Source of the DNA: a virus
Strand: one strand, 5' to 3'
IMG/VR virus record: IMGVR_UViG_3300032288_002687
Span: 1 to 22,965 of that record
DNA length: 22,965 bases
How positions within the stretch are numbered: the first letter of the stretch is position 1; every line of letters begins with the position of its first letter. Of the stretch, positions 8,027-16,200 are shown piece by piece. The position numbers and the translations under genes were made by a program. The notes beneath the pieces were generated by a model that had not been told where the DNA came from, ran no database searches, and worked only from the letters and a program-made list of their open reading frames with translations.

Positions 8027-8443
8027 TTAAGTGGTGCCCTTGTTCTCCAGGGATTTCCTTAATTCTTCATTCCAGGCTAATACAGCAGCAGGGTCATCTT
8101 TAGGTATAGTAGCTTTTACATTAGCAATATGGGTAGCCCAGGCACCAGTATTACTTATGGTGCCGTTGGCTTGTATTTCTTTATATATCATATCTAATTG
8201 ATCACCTATGGGTTTGTAGGCTATTCCCCGGGCCACTTTATACCCTTCAGCCAAAAACACTGGATCTTCTAAAATATTGTATTTTTTGACAACATTGTTT
8301 TCAGTATCCCAGGTGTCCCTATATGTAGTATCATCTGGAACATCGACCCAGGAAAATGATGGGGCTACTTCAAACTCGTCGCCAGAATTAACAATCTGGC
8401 AAATTCTACCTGGTTCTAAACTATGTAAAAGAGCTTTTTTCAT
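8027..8443 (-). CDS. Tail-fibre-assembly-like small protein
   Basis: 138 aa from the ATG at 8443. A TTG six bases further upstream is possible but has poorer spacing, while AGG lies six bases before the ATG. The N-terminal half is ALLHSLEPGRICQIV, then a W/D-rich strand region, and the C-terminal half has YKPIGDQLDMIYKEI. That GDQLDMIY segment is a hallmark of small phage tail or tail-fibre assembly proteins (XkdW-like) found next to fibre genes. The place directly after three adhesin-like genes supports a chaperone or attachment role. There are no transmembrane segments. The function is inferred from motif and neighbourhood only. Confidence 0.55.
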   Translation of the reverse strand: MKKALLHSLEPGRICQIVNSGDEFEVAPSFSWVDVPDDTTYRDTWDTENNVVKKYNILEDPVFLAEGYKVARGIAYKPIGDQLDMIYKEIQANGTISNTGAWATHIANVKATIPKDDPAAVLAWNEELRKSLENKGTT

Positions 8444-8453
8444 GATCAACCTA

Positions 8454-9125
8454 TTATTTGTAATTATAAACTATAACGCATCCTGACATTCCTGCTGAGC
8501 CGTGTCCAGCATGATCTGACAATGCACCTACTCCGCCAGTGCCATAAGCAGCATTACCTACATTGGTATTGCTGGTTGTTCTGTTTGTTCCTGACCCACC
8601 ACCAAAATATGTAGGTCCTCCTCGAGCACCTGGCCAACTACCAGAACTATTAGCATGTCCTGTTCCAGCACCACCCACAAGATTTATAGATGTACCGGTG
8701 CCTGATCCAGTCCCTCCTGATCCTCCAGTATGATTATAATTGGCATTTGCTCCGTAACCACCTGTTGCCGTAAAGTAACTACCAAAGCTGCTTGTGCCAC
8801 CTGTACCAGCAGCAGCATGATAAGATATTACTGAACCTCCACCACCTACAGTTACTGTAACTGAACTTATGGTCATAACATCCAACATACCTTCAGTAAA
8901 TCCACCTCCGCCGCCTGACTCACAATACCCTGAACTACCTCCACCTCCACCAACTACTTGTACTCTGATCATTCTACAACCAGTTGGTCTAGTCCAGGTA
9001 GCTGTACCTACAGTAGTATATTGGTTAATGCTTATGAGGCTGCCTGTGTCCATGTTGGCATAACTAACAGGTTGGAGTGTTCCATCTGGATATCTTATGC
9101 CGTTCAAATCTAATGTTATTGCCAT
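8454..9125 (-). CDS. Glycine-rich tail-fibre adhesin-like protein (copy 3)
   Basis: 223 aa. A short beta N terminus (MAITLDLNGIRYPDG) leads to VVGGGGGSSGYCESGGGGG (58-76), then Gly-rich repeats to a closing beta strand CVIVYNYK. The core GTSSFGSYFTATGGYGANAN (about 110-129) is nearly identical in the neighbouring paralogue. The region after residue ~160 is different in all three copies. The Gly-rich fold with conserved ends and variable loops is like distal fibre adhesins that touch the host receptor (for example gp38-type polyglycine sandwiches). The start has AAGGA six bases upstream. The role as receptor-binding tip is inferred; a minor capsid decoration is the alternative. Confidence 0.7.
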   Translation of the reverse strand: MAITLDLNGIRYPDGTLQPVSYANMDTGSLISINQYTTVGTATWTRPTGCRMIRVQVVGGGGGSSGYCESGGGGGFTEGMLDVMTISSVTVTVGGGGSVISYHAAAGTGGTSSFGSYFTATGGYGANANYNHTGGSGGTGSGTGTSINLVGGAGTGHANSSGSWPGARGGPTYFGGGSGTNRTTSNTNVGNAAYGTGGVGALSDHAGHGSAGMSGCVIVYNYK

Positions 9126-9134
9126 GTTTTATCC

Positions 9135-9803
9135 TTAAGCATACGCATATACCACAACCATACCAGCTGCACCAGTAGTTCCGGCATTTCCATCGTTTCC
9201 TCTGTCCCCTGTGGCACCAGTTCCTGCTCCACCAGGACCTACATACTGTCCAGAACCGCCAGGCCCATTACGATTCTTAGTTGCACTACCACCAAAAAAA
9301 CCTACACCACCATGTGCAGTTTGTTGATGGCTTCCGCTATTATGATGTCCGGTACCTGCACCACCTTGTAAATTTACACTGCCTCCTGATCCTGTACCTC
9401 CTTGTCCACCAGTATGAGTATAATTAGCATTAGCTCCATAACCACCTGTGGCAGTAAAGTAAGAACCAAAACTACTTGTTCCTCCTGTTGCAGCCGATGT
9501 ATAATATGTTACCCCAGAACCACCACCGCCCAAAGTGACTGTAACTGCTGTGCCTGCTGCTAGATCCATAACTCCTTCACAAAATCCACCAGATCCGCCA
9601 GACTCTCCATATCCCGCACTGCCGCCGCCACCACCTATGACCTGAACTAAAACTCTGGTTGCACCTTGGGGTTGTGTATAAGTGTAGGTACCTGCACCAG
9701 CATTAAACACCTGCATACCTACCATACCTTGTTTGTTGGTTGCAGATGTTTGCTCAGTTAAACCACCTATGCTTATTCCTGTACTAGTTAAAGAAGTAGA
9801 CAT
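9135..9803 (-). CDS. Glycine-rich tail-fibre adhesin-like protein (copy 2)
   Basis: 222 aa, paralogue of its two neighbours. It has YTYTQPQGATRVLVQVIGGG leading into GSAGYGESGGSGGFCEG, the shared GGTSSFGSYFTATGGYGANA block, then a unique Gly/Asn/His loop region (residues ~160-205) and the closing GMVVVYAYA. Its N-terminal 25 residues (MSTSLTSTGISIGGLTEQ) differ from the MAIT start of the other two. GAGGTG lies four to five bases before the ATG. Nine bases separate it from copy 3 and eight from copy 1. Likely a receptor-contacting fibre tip. Confidence 0.7.
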   Translation of the reverse strand: MSTSLTSTGISIGGLTEQTSATNKQGMVGMQVFNAGAGTYTYTQPQGATRVLVQVIGGGGGSAGYGESGGSGGFCEGVMDLAAGTAVTVTLGGGGSGVTYYTSAATGGTSSFGSYFTATGGYGANANYTHTGGQGGTGSGGSVNLQGGAGTGHHNSGSHQQTAHGGVGFFGGSATKNRNGPGGSGQYVGPGGAGTGATGDRGNDGNAGTTGAAGMVVVYAYA

Positions 9804-9811
9804 TTTTCACC

Positions 9812-10483
9812 TCAACTAAACGCATACACAATTACCATACCAGGCGTGCCATCTGAACCTTGATTTCCGTGTACTGTTCTGGCGCCTGGAGCACCTGCCC
9901 CAGGGGCACCAGTACCTATTGTTGTGTTGGTTCCTTCTGTCCATTGTTGACATTTTCCACTGCCGTAATAACTGCCGCCACCGCGACCTGCTTGATGGGC
10001 GCTATTTCCATGGCCAGTACCACCACCGCCATACAAATTGACATCTCCACTTGAACCTAAACCACCAGCACCTCCAGTATGGGTATAGGCAGTATTTGCT
10101 CCATAGCCACCTGATGCAGATACTGCACCACCAAAACTACTAGTCCCGCCATTTCCTGCTGATGTGTAATAGGTAACATTAGTTCCACCAGCCCCTACCG
10201 TATAACTAAATGTTCCACCTGGGGCTACACTATTTCCGTTTCTGGTAAACCATTTTTCTGCGTATCCACCGCCACCACCTGATTCGGCATATCCGGCACT
10301 TCCACCACCACCGCCAATAACTCGCACAAATAAATTGTAAGCCCCCGCAGGTACAGTATATGTACCACTTCCAGCTGTGGTATAGGTTGTAATACTGATT
10401 AAATTTCCCCCGTCTATACCGAAGGTGCTTTGTGTAGAACTATCGCCAAATGTAACGCTTGTAGTTCCTAAAGTTATAGCCAT
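9812..10483 (-). CDS. Glycine-rich tail-fibre adhesin-like protein (copy 1)
   Basis: 223 aa. It shares the plan of the other two: MAITLGTTSVTFGD start, YTVPAGAYNLFVRVIGGG strand, GSAGYAESGGGGGYAEKWF, a GGTSSFGG block (here AVSASGGYGAN instead of YFTATGGYGAN), a variable segment with CQQWTEG, and the end GMVIVYAFS. The core is the most divergent of the three. AAAGG lies 10-12 bases before the ATG, whose A is next to the stop of the S74 gene, so it follows on the same message. Function is inferred as adhesin. Confidence 0.7.
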   Translation of the reverse strand: MAITLGTTSVTFGDSSTQSTFGIDGGNLISITTYTTAGSGTYTVPAGAYNLFVRVIGGGGGSAGYAESGGGGGYAEKWFTRNGNSVAPGGTFSYTVGAGGTNVTYYTSAGNGGTSSFGGAVSASGGYGANTAYTHTGGAGGLGSSGDVNLYGGGGTGHGNSAHQAGRGGGSYYGSGKCQQWTEGTNTTIGTGAPGAGAPGARTVHGNQGSDGTPGMVIVYAFS

Positions 10484-10484
10484 A

Positions 10485-11120
10485 TTACTTGCCTTTCTTT
10501 AGTTCATTCACTTCGGCCCTGAGTTCTTTAACTGCTTCTATGAGTAATGGAACTAACTTTTCATACTGAACAGTAAGATAATTTTCTCCTGACTTACTTG
10601 AGCCATCAGTATCAATATCAAATGGGGCTGGCTTTACCGCTTCTGGCTGCACTTGTTGTACATCTTGTGCAATTACACCAACCTGAACTTCATAATTGTT
10701 GTAACCAAATGTTTCTGCTAGTTTATTTTGAGTGTACAAAACGCCATTTAATTGGCATAATTTATCCAACGGATTGTCTATATTACTGATAATATTTTTT
10801 AATCTACCGTCGGAGTAAAAAGCTGTAATAGCGTTTGTAGCTCGGATTTCTCCGGTAGTACCAGATGCTGCGGTACCCACACCAAAACTCAGAGCTTGAA
10901 GATTACCGGCTGCAACCAATGCCCCAGGAAAAGTACCAGCACTGATGTCGGCCGCAGTTAGAGTCACTGCACCAGTACGCCCAGCTACACTACTAACAGG
11001 ACTCGCTGTGCTTACGCTGCCTTGTTTGGACCAGGTACCTAGAGTACTGTTATAAACATAGGTAACACTATTGATTGTTGTAGTTTGTCCATTGGACCAG
11101 GGTTGTGCGGGAAATGCCAT
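10485..11120 (-). CDS. Short tail-fibre tip with S74 intramolecular chaperone
   Basis: 211 aa. Residues 1-100 have a fibre-type start (MAFPAQPWSNGQT) and the common fibre stretch VAGRTGAVTLTAADISAGTF (45-64). Residues ~100-210 form a peptidase S74 chaperone: FYSDGRLKNI (101-110) with the catalytic Ser103/Lys108 pair, YEVQVGVIAQDVQQVQPEAV (143-162), and the end LTVQYEKLVPLLIEAVKELR followed by a coil. In this family the chaperone trimerises the fibre, then cuts itself off just before the Ser. Release of the ~102-residue N-terminal part is therefore expected. TAATG overlap with the preceding 690-aa fibre gene and AGGAAG six bases upstream support coupled translation. Confidence 0.88.
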   Translation of the reverse strand: MAFPAQPWSNGQTTTINSVTYVYNSTLGTWSKQGSVSTASPVSSVAGRTGAVTLTAADISAGTFPGALVAAGNLQALSFGVGTAASGTTGEIRATNAITAFYSDGRLKNIISNIDNPLDKLCQLNGVLYTQNKLAETFGYNNYEVQVGVIAQDVQQVQPEAVKPAPFDIDTDGSSKSGENYLTVQYEKLVPLLIEAVKELRAEVNELKKGK

Positions 11121-13192
11121 TATGTTCTTCCTACCATTATTTCGATTGTGCCAGATTCGCCTGTGAAATCTTCCAGGGCTTTACCAATAATGCAGCCAGG
11201 TTCATATAAATTTGGATTCATACTCATAGCATGGCCAGGTTTATAACTAGCTACCAGTCTGTCACCTTTGGTTACGGTGCCAGTTACCTGACATGGAACA
11301 CGACCCATAAGTGCTACCGGTAAGCCTTTAGCTTCTGAATTCATTAAGTAGGCTGGTTTATCCGAAATTACACCAGCAATGCGAGTATCATGGCTGTGCG
11401 TAGATTGGGTTATTTCAGCTGGCCCATCCAGAACTACTACTGTGCCGGCAGTATAGTCATAATCTGAAGTATAAATCTCAGCTAAGTCAGCGTATTTGGC
11501 TGAGCTAGCAACACCTAAAAAGTTTGTAGCTGTTAGGTTACCACCACTATCTCGGAGTGCGATAGTGTTGGCTGTTGCTGCTGTAGCAGTATTGTATAGT
11601 GGGCTTGTTAAATCTACCCAGGCATAGTTTGTGCCATCGTAGATGTATTTGTATAAAATGTCGCTAGTAGTGTAGTACCATTCATCTCCTACTAATGGAG
11701 TAGAAGGGGCTGATACCCCTGTATAGTTTGTTACTACATTTCTGCTATTGCGTTGAAGGGTATTACTAAAGCCATAGGTAGATCCGCTGAATGTTTGACT
11801 GCTGGTTAAGATAGCACTTACTTTGTTCCAGGTACTTAATTGAGCAGCACTAACTACTGATACTGCATTGCTTATGGCATTGTTGGCACTAGTCATCTGT
11901 GCAGAATTGGTCGCCACCTGAGCACTAACTACTGATACTGCATTACTTACAACATTTATGGCTGATTTAAGATCTGCGCTTGCAGCAGCACGAACGGATA
12001 TCTCATTGCTTATGGCGTTCCAGGTACTTAATTGAGCAGCACTGACTGTTGATACTGCATTACTTACAGTATTAACATGAGTTTCTACTGATGCGGCCGC
12101 TGCACTTACAACAGATACTAAGTTGCTTAGTTTATTTTCAACGCTTGCTAGATCTGCGCTTGCAACACTGGTTGTGCCACCACCGCCCCCAGCAGCTAAT
12201 AAGTTTGTACCAACGCCAGAACCAGCAGATGTAAAATCAATATATGCACCACGAGCTGTACCACCTTGTTCAAAGAATCTTAGTCTATTTTGATAAACAT
12301 CAATCGTAATTCCGGTGCCCACTAATGTTGTGTTTGTTACCGGTTTTCCAAGCAATATTTCACCGCCTTCATCACCACCAACGGTGGCAACATTTACAGT
12401 ACCTGCAAATACAGTAGCACCTATTACGCTTAGAGTTGCACTTACTACTACATCACCTGTAAACGTTGCACCAGATTTTTTAGCATAAGTTGAGCTTATA
12501 GCATTACTTAAAGCACTAATAGCATTGCTTAGTTTACTATCTACACTCACTAACTGGGCGCTAACTATGCTAACTGCATCACTTACTACATTAATGGCTG
12601 ACTTGAGGTCTGCACTTGCTGCTACACGAGCTGATGTTTCGTTACTAATTGCATTTTGAAGTACTGCGCTAACTGATACTACAGCCGCACTTACTACTGA
12701 TACTGCATTGCTTACTGTGTTGATATGACTTTCAAGAGCAGCACTGGCACTTTGTCTGTTAGATACTTCGTTGCTTATAGCATTTTGAAGTACTGCGCTA
12801 ACTGATACTACAGCAGCACTTACTACTGATACTGCATTGCTTATGGCATTGTCAGCACTGGTCATTTGTGCTGAGTTGGTGGCTACCTGAGCACTGACTA
12901 CTGAAACGGCATTACTTACAGTATTGACATGTGATTCTATGGAGGCTGCTGCTGCACTTACAACCGAAACTGCATTGCTTAACTTGGTATCTACGCTAGC
13001 CAATTGGGCGCTTACTACGCTTACAGCATTGCTAATGGCATTGTCGGCACTTATCATTTGTGCCGAATTATCAGCCACTCTTGAGCTTAAAACACTGATT
13101 TGTTGACTCAAAACGCTCGTAGAATCTGAAACCGTGTCTACGGCTGAGGATGCACCTCTAATTTGAGCAAATGTTGGTCTAGTTAATCCCAT
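11120..13192 (-). CDS. Long tail-fibre protein with coiled repeats and shared C-terminal domain
   Basis: 690 aa. Residues ~15-235 and ~341-462 are repeats of the type SNAVSVVSAQ, VATNSAQM, SADNAISNAV and SNEISxRxAASADLKSAI, which look like a Ser/Ala/Val/Asn-rich trimeric coil. Between them (~240-335) lies a beta-rich module with GGDEGGEILLGKP and RLRFFEQGGTARGAYIDF. The C terminus (~563-690) has YADLAEIY, AGVISDKPAYLMNS, GRVPCQVTGTVTKGD and GTIEIMVGRT. This domain is also at the end of the 1371-aa protein and is known from marine T4-like phage fibres. A CATAAATA box and AAGG lie upstream of the ATG. Probably a fibre shaft that joins to the S74 tip and the adhesins encoded next. Confidence 0.85.
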   Translation of the reverse strand: MGLTRPTFAQIRGASSAVDTVSDSTSVLSQQISVLSSRVADNSAQMISADNAISNAVSVVSAQLASVDTKLSNAVSVVSAAAASIESHVNTVSNAVSVVSAQVATNSAQMTSADNAISNAVSVVSAAVVSVSAVLQNAISNEVSNRQSASAALESHINTVSNAVSVVSAAVVSVSAVLQNAISNETSARVAASADLKSAINVVSDAVSIVSAQLVSVDSKLSNAISALSNAISSTYAKKSGATFTGDVVVSATLSVIGATVFAGTVNVATVGGDEGGEILLGKPVTNTTLVGTGITIDVYQNRLRFFEQGGTARGAYIDFTSAGSGVGTNLLAAGGGGGTTSVASADLASVENKLSNLVSVVSAAAASVETHVNTVSNAVSTVSAAQLSTWNAISNEISVRAAASADLKSAINVVSNAVSVVSAQVATNSAQMTSANNAISNAVSVVSAAQLSTWNKVSAILTSSQTFSGSTYGFSNTLQRNSRNVVTNYTGVSAPSTPLVGDEWYYTTSDILYKYIYDGTNYAWVDLTSPLYNTATAATANTIALRDSGGNLTATNFLGVASSAKYADLAEIYTSDYDYTAGTVVVLDGPAEITQSTHSHDTRIAGVISDKPAYLMNSEAKGLPVALMGRVPCQVTGTVTKGDRLVASYKPGHAMSMNPNLYEPGCIIGKALEDFTGESGTIEIMVGRT
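11807..13150 (-). repeat. Coil repeats of the 690-aa fibre
   Basis: Two tracts, 12488-13150 and 11807-12172, encode imperfect repeats around SNAVSVVSA, VATNSAQM and SADNAIS. The same words recur in the 1371-aa and 614-aa genes. A beta module lies between them. Confidence 0.8.
12651..12843. repeat. Near-perfect 64-base direct repeat inside the 690-aa fibre gene
   Basis: 12651-12714 and 12780-12843 are identical except for one base (C at 12686, A at 12815). The copies are 129 bases apart, exactly 43 codons, so the frame is kept. Most other coil repeats here agree in protein but differ at many silent sites, so this pair is a recent duplication or conversion. Confidence 0.85.
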
Positions 13193-13210
13193 AAATCTAC
13201 CTTATCAAGG

Positions 13211-13218
13211 TATTTATG
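13211..13218 (-). promoter_or_regulatory. Late promoter before the 690-aa fibre gene
   Basis: CATAAATA in the 32-base gap before the ATG at 13192, 18 bases away, followed by AAGG eight bases before the ATG. It would allow the fibre-tip and enzyme part of the block to be transcribed separately. Confidence 0.5.
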
Positions 13219-13224
13219 GAAGTA

Positions 13225-16200
13225 TTACATGCGTCCAACAACAATCTCTATTACGCCAGATGTGCCTTCAAAGTTTTGCAATGCCTTACCAATTACACTT
13301 CCAGTTACAGGATTTGCTTCGGATCTAGCATGGCCATTTCCGGCAACAATCAACATGTCACCTTTCTGAATTGGTCCAATGACTTTACATGGGACTCTAC
13401 CCAGAAGTGCTAGGTCTGTTACATATTGGCCTTCTAATTCCGAATTCATCAAGTAAGCTGGCTTGTCACTTACAACACCAGCCACTCTGCGATCAGAATC
13501 TGTATTGGCCTGAGTTATTTCGGCTGCACCACCAAATACCATAACTGTACCAGGATCGTATTTGGCATCAGCCAGATACTTTTCTGCCAAGTCAGCGTAT
13601 TGTGCTGTAGTTGCTGTACCGTTAAAAGTGGTAGCCCAGACATTTAACCATCTTGCAGTTGTGCTTCCTGAATCGTAAGTAATGTTTGCACTTGGTGCTA
13701 TATTACCAAATTGATATAAGGCACCTGTAAATGATTGACTACTGGTCATAATCGCACTAATGCGATTACTTACAACATTAACTGCTGCGCTGATAGCATT
13801 ATCTGCGCTAACCATTTGTGCTGAGTTAGTTGCTACCTGAGCGCTGACTACTGAAACTGCATTGCTTACAGCATTAACTGCGCTAACACGATTAGCAATT
13901 TCTACACTAACTGCATTACTTACAACATTTATTGCACTTTGTAAATTATTTTTAGCACTAACCAAATCAGCACTAGTCACACTAACCTGATTACTTACGG
14001 TGTCCAGTCTAGCACTTACTGCATTAATTGCACTAACTATGTCAACACTACCCATAACCAAACTACCACTTACAGTTAGGTTTGGAATGGTAACTACTGA
14101 TCCGTCAGAAGTAATCGCAACATTGGCCAAATACATTGTGTTACCAGCCAGATATAGGTCTTTCCACTGGTTTGTAACATTGCCCAGACTGTGGATTGCA
14201 TTTGCTCTTGGAATTATGTTTCCACTATCAATTTCATTAACCCATAGTGTGCTTACAATACTTGTAGCATTACCGATGCTGTAGCTTGCATTTGCGCTTG
14301 GTAAATAATTGCCTGAAGTGTCAATTCTCCAACGCTCTACAACACTTGAAGTTCCGGTGCTGAATACTACACCAGTTGTGTTTAGTGTTTCTACAACAAC
14401 ATAGCCGTTATTGCTTGTTAGGTTGGTAACAGTGGTTGTAGTTGTTATTTCTCTTACATCAATAATGTCACCAAAAGCAGGTGGTTCTGTAAATGTAAGT
14501 GTTGTTCCACCAGTTACACCATAAGCGTCTGTTGGTATTTGTACAATACCGTTAATGCTTACAATACAGCTATTGGTTGTCTGAGAACTACTTAGTGTGA
14601 AAATAGTTGTACTGCCATCACCAGTAAATTTATCATCAGCTATAACAGTAAATGTACTACCAGTACCTTGCCAAGAAGTTCCATCGTAAAATTCTAACTG
14701 GAGACTACTGGTGTTAAATCTGACCATACCTGAAGTAACTACTCCAATACCTGGTCGTTCAGCTGTTGTTCCTTTTGGTAGAATTACACTATTAGTTGCA
14801 TTTATATGTAGTTTTGCACCAGTATTTGGTGTGGCAGTTCCTAGACCAATATTATCATTTGTAGCATTAGCAAATATTAGAGCTGTATCTGTGTCGCCTT
14901 TGACAACAAAATTAGATGCTGCACCAGAATCATTAACAACAGTTGCACCAGTACCATTTGGTTGTAAGACTAAATTACCGTTTGAATTGGTTGTAGCTAT
15001 AGTATTGCCTACAATACTAATGTTAGCAGCATTAATGTTACCGCCAACACCTAACCCACCAGTAATAACCACTGCACCAGTTACTGTATTGGTGCTTGCT
15101 GTTGATCCACTGAAGGTATATGTAGCACCACTAAATGTTGTGCTGCTGGTTAATATAGCACTTACTCTGTTCCAGGTGCTTAATTGAGCTGCACTAACTA
15201 CACTTGTAGCATTACTTACAACATTAATTGCGCTTTGTAAATTGCTTTTTGCACTTGCCAAGTCTGCACTAGTAACCGAAACTGAATTACTTATGTTATC
15301 AATTCTTACACTTAGAGCGGCATCAGCTGAACTCATTTGTGCTGAATTAGTTGCTACCTGTGCGCTAACCACTGATACAGCATTACTTACGGTATTAATA
15401 GCACTTTGTAAATCAGCACTGGCTGCTTGACGAGCACTTATTTCATTACTTAAAGCATTATAGGTGCTTAACTGAGCTGCGCTAACGACACTTACTGCAT
15501 TGCTAACAGTATTAACATGAGATTCAACACTAACAATAGCTGCACTTGCTACGCTAGCATAGTTACTCAATGCGCTTAATGCATCAATAATGTTTGTTGA
15601 GCCAACTACTAAATTTCCACCAATATAAGCATTGCCAACAACACCAATACCACCATTGGTTGTGATTGCACCTGATGTTGTGCTTGTAGCTGCTGTACTT
15701 GCATTAGCAATTAAATTACCCAAACGCATGGTACCATAGTTACCAGTAAAGGTATCTATACCTTCAGCACCAGAATCTTGCCATTCCAGATAACCGGAAC
15801 TATTGTCCCAACCTAGGAATGCATGTTGATCTGAACCTTTAAAATAATGGATGTGTATACCAATATCTTTACCGTCATCTGCACTCAGAGCAGATAATGT
15901 AGCAGGAGTATGTAGTTCAATAATGTTATCAGTATAGGCAGTATTATTAGAACCTATAATGGTGTAACTACCGGTAACTATTAGGTTACCTAAAATGTTT
16001 ACATTGTTTGTAAACTGAGAATTTGCACTTACATACAACGCTCCACCAATACCTACACCACCAGCAACAACTACTGCACCAGAAGAAGTGTTGGTTGCTG
16101 CTGTAGTTTGATTAAAGGTATATGTGGCGCCACTAAATGTCTGGCTGCTAGTCATAATTGCACTAACGCGATTCCAGGTGCTTAACTGAGCAGCACTTAC

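Larger units (their letters stand above)
8454..10483 (-). repeat. Tandem triplication of a glycine-rich gene
   Basis: Three successive genes of 222-223 codons encode the same plan. The GTSSFG / GGYGAN core is shared but differs at many silent sites, while the segment after residue ~160 is different in each copy. The triplication is therefore old, with one part conserved and another free to vary. Confidence 0.8.

Noticed and set aside
11807-13150. Regularly spaced repeats as a CRISPR array
   Set aside because: The repeats are in frame, translate to a continuous coil protein, and vary at silent sites; there are no unique spacers of constant length.
14711-15187. 158-codon open frame on the + strand inside the giant fibre gene
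   Set aside because: It is the mirror of a low-complexity Ser/Thr/Val-rich gene, has no ribosome-binding site, and gives a Leu/Val/Pro-rich product typical of antisense frames.
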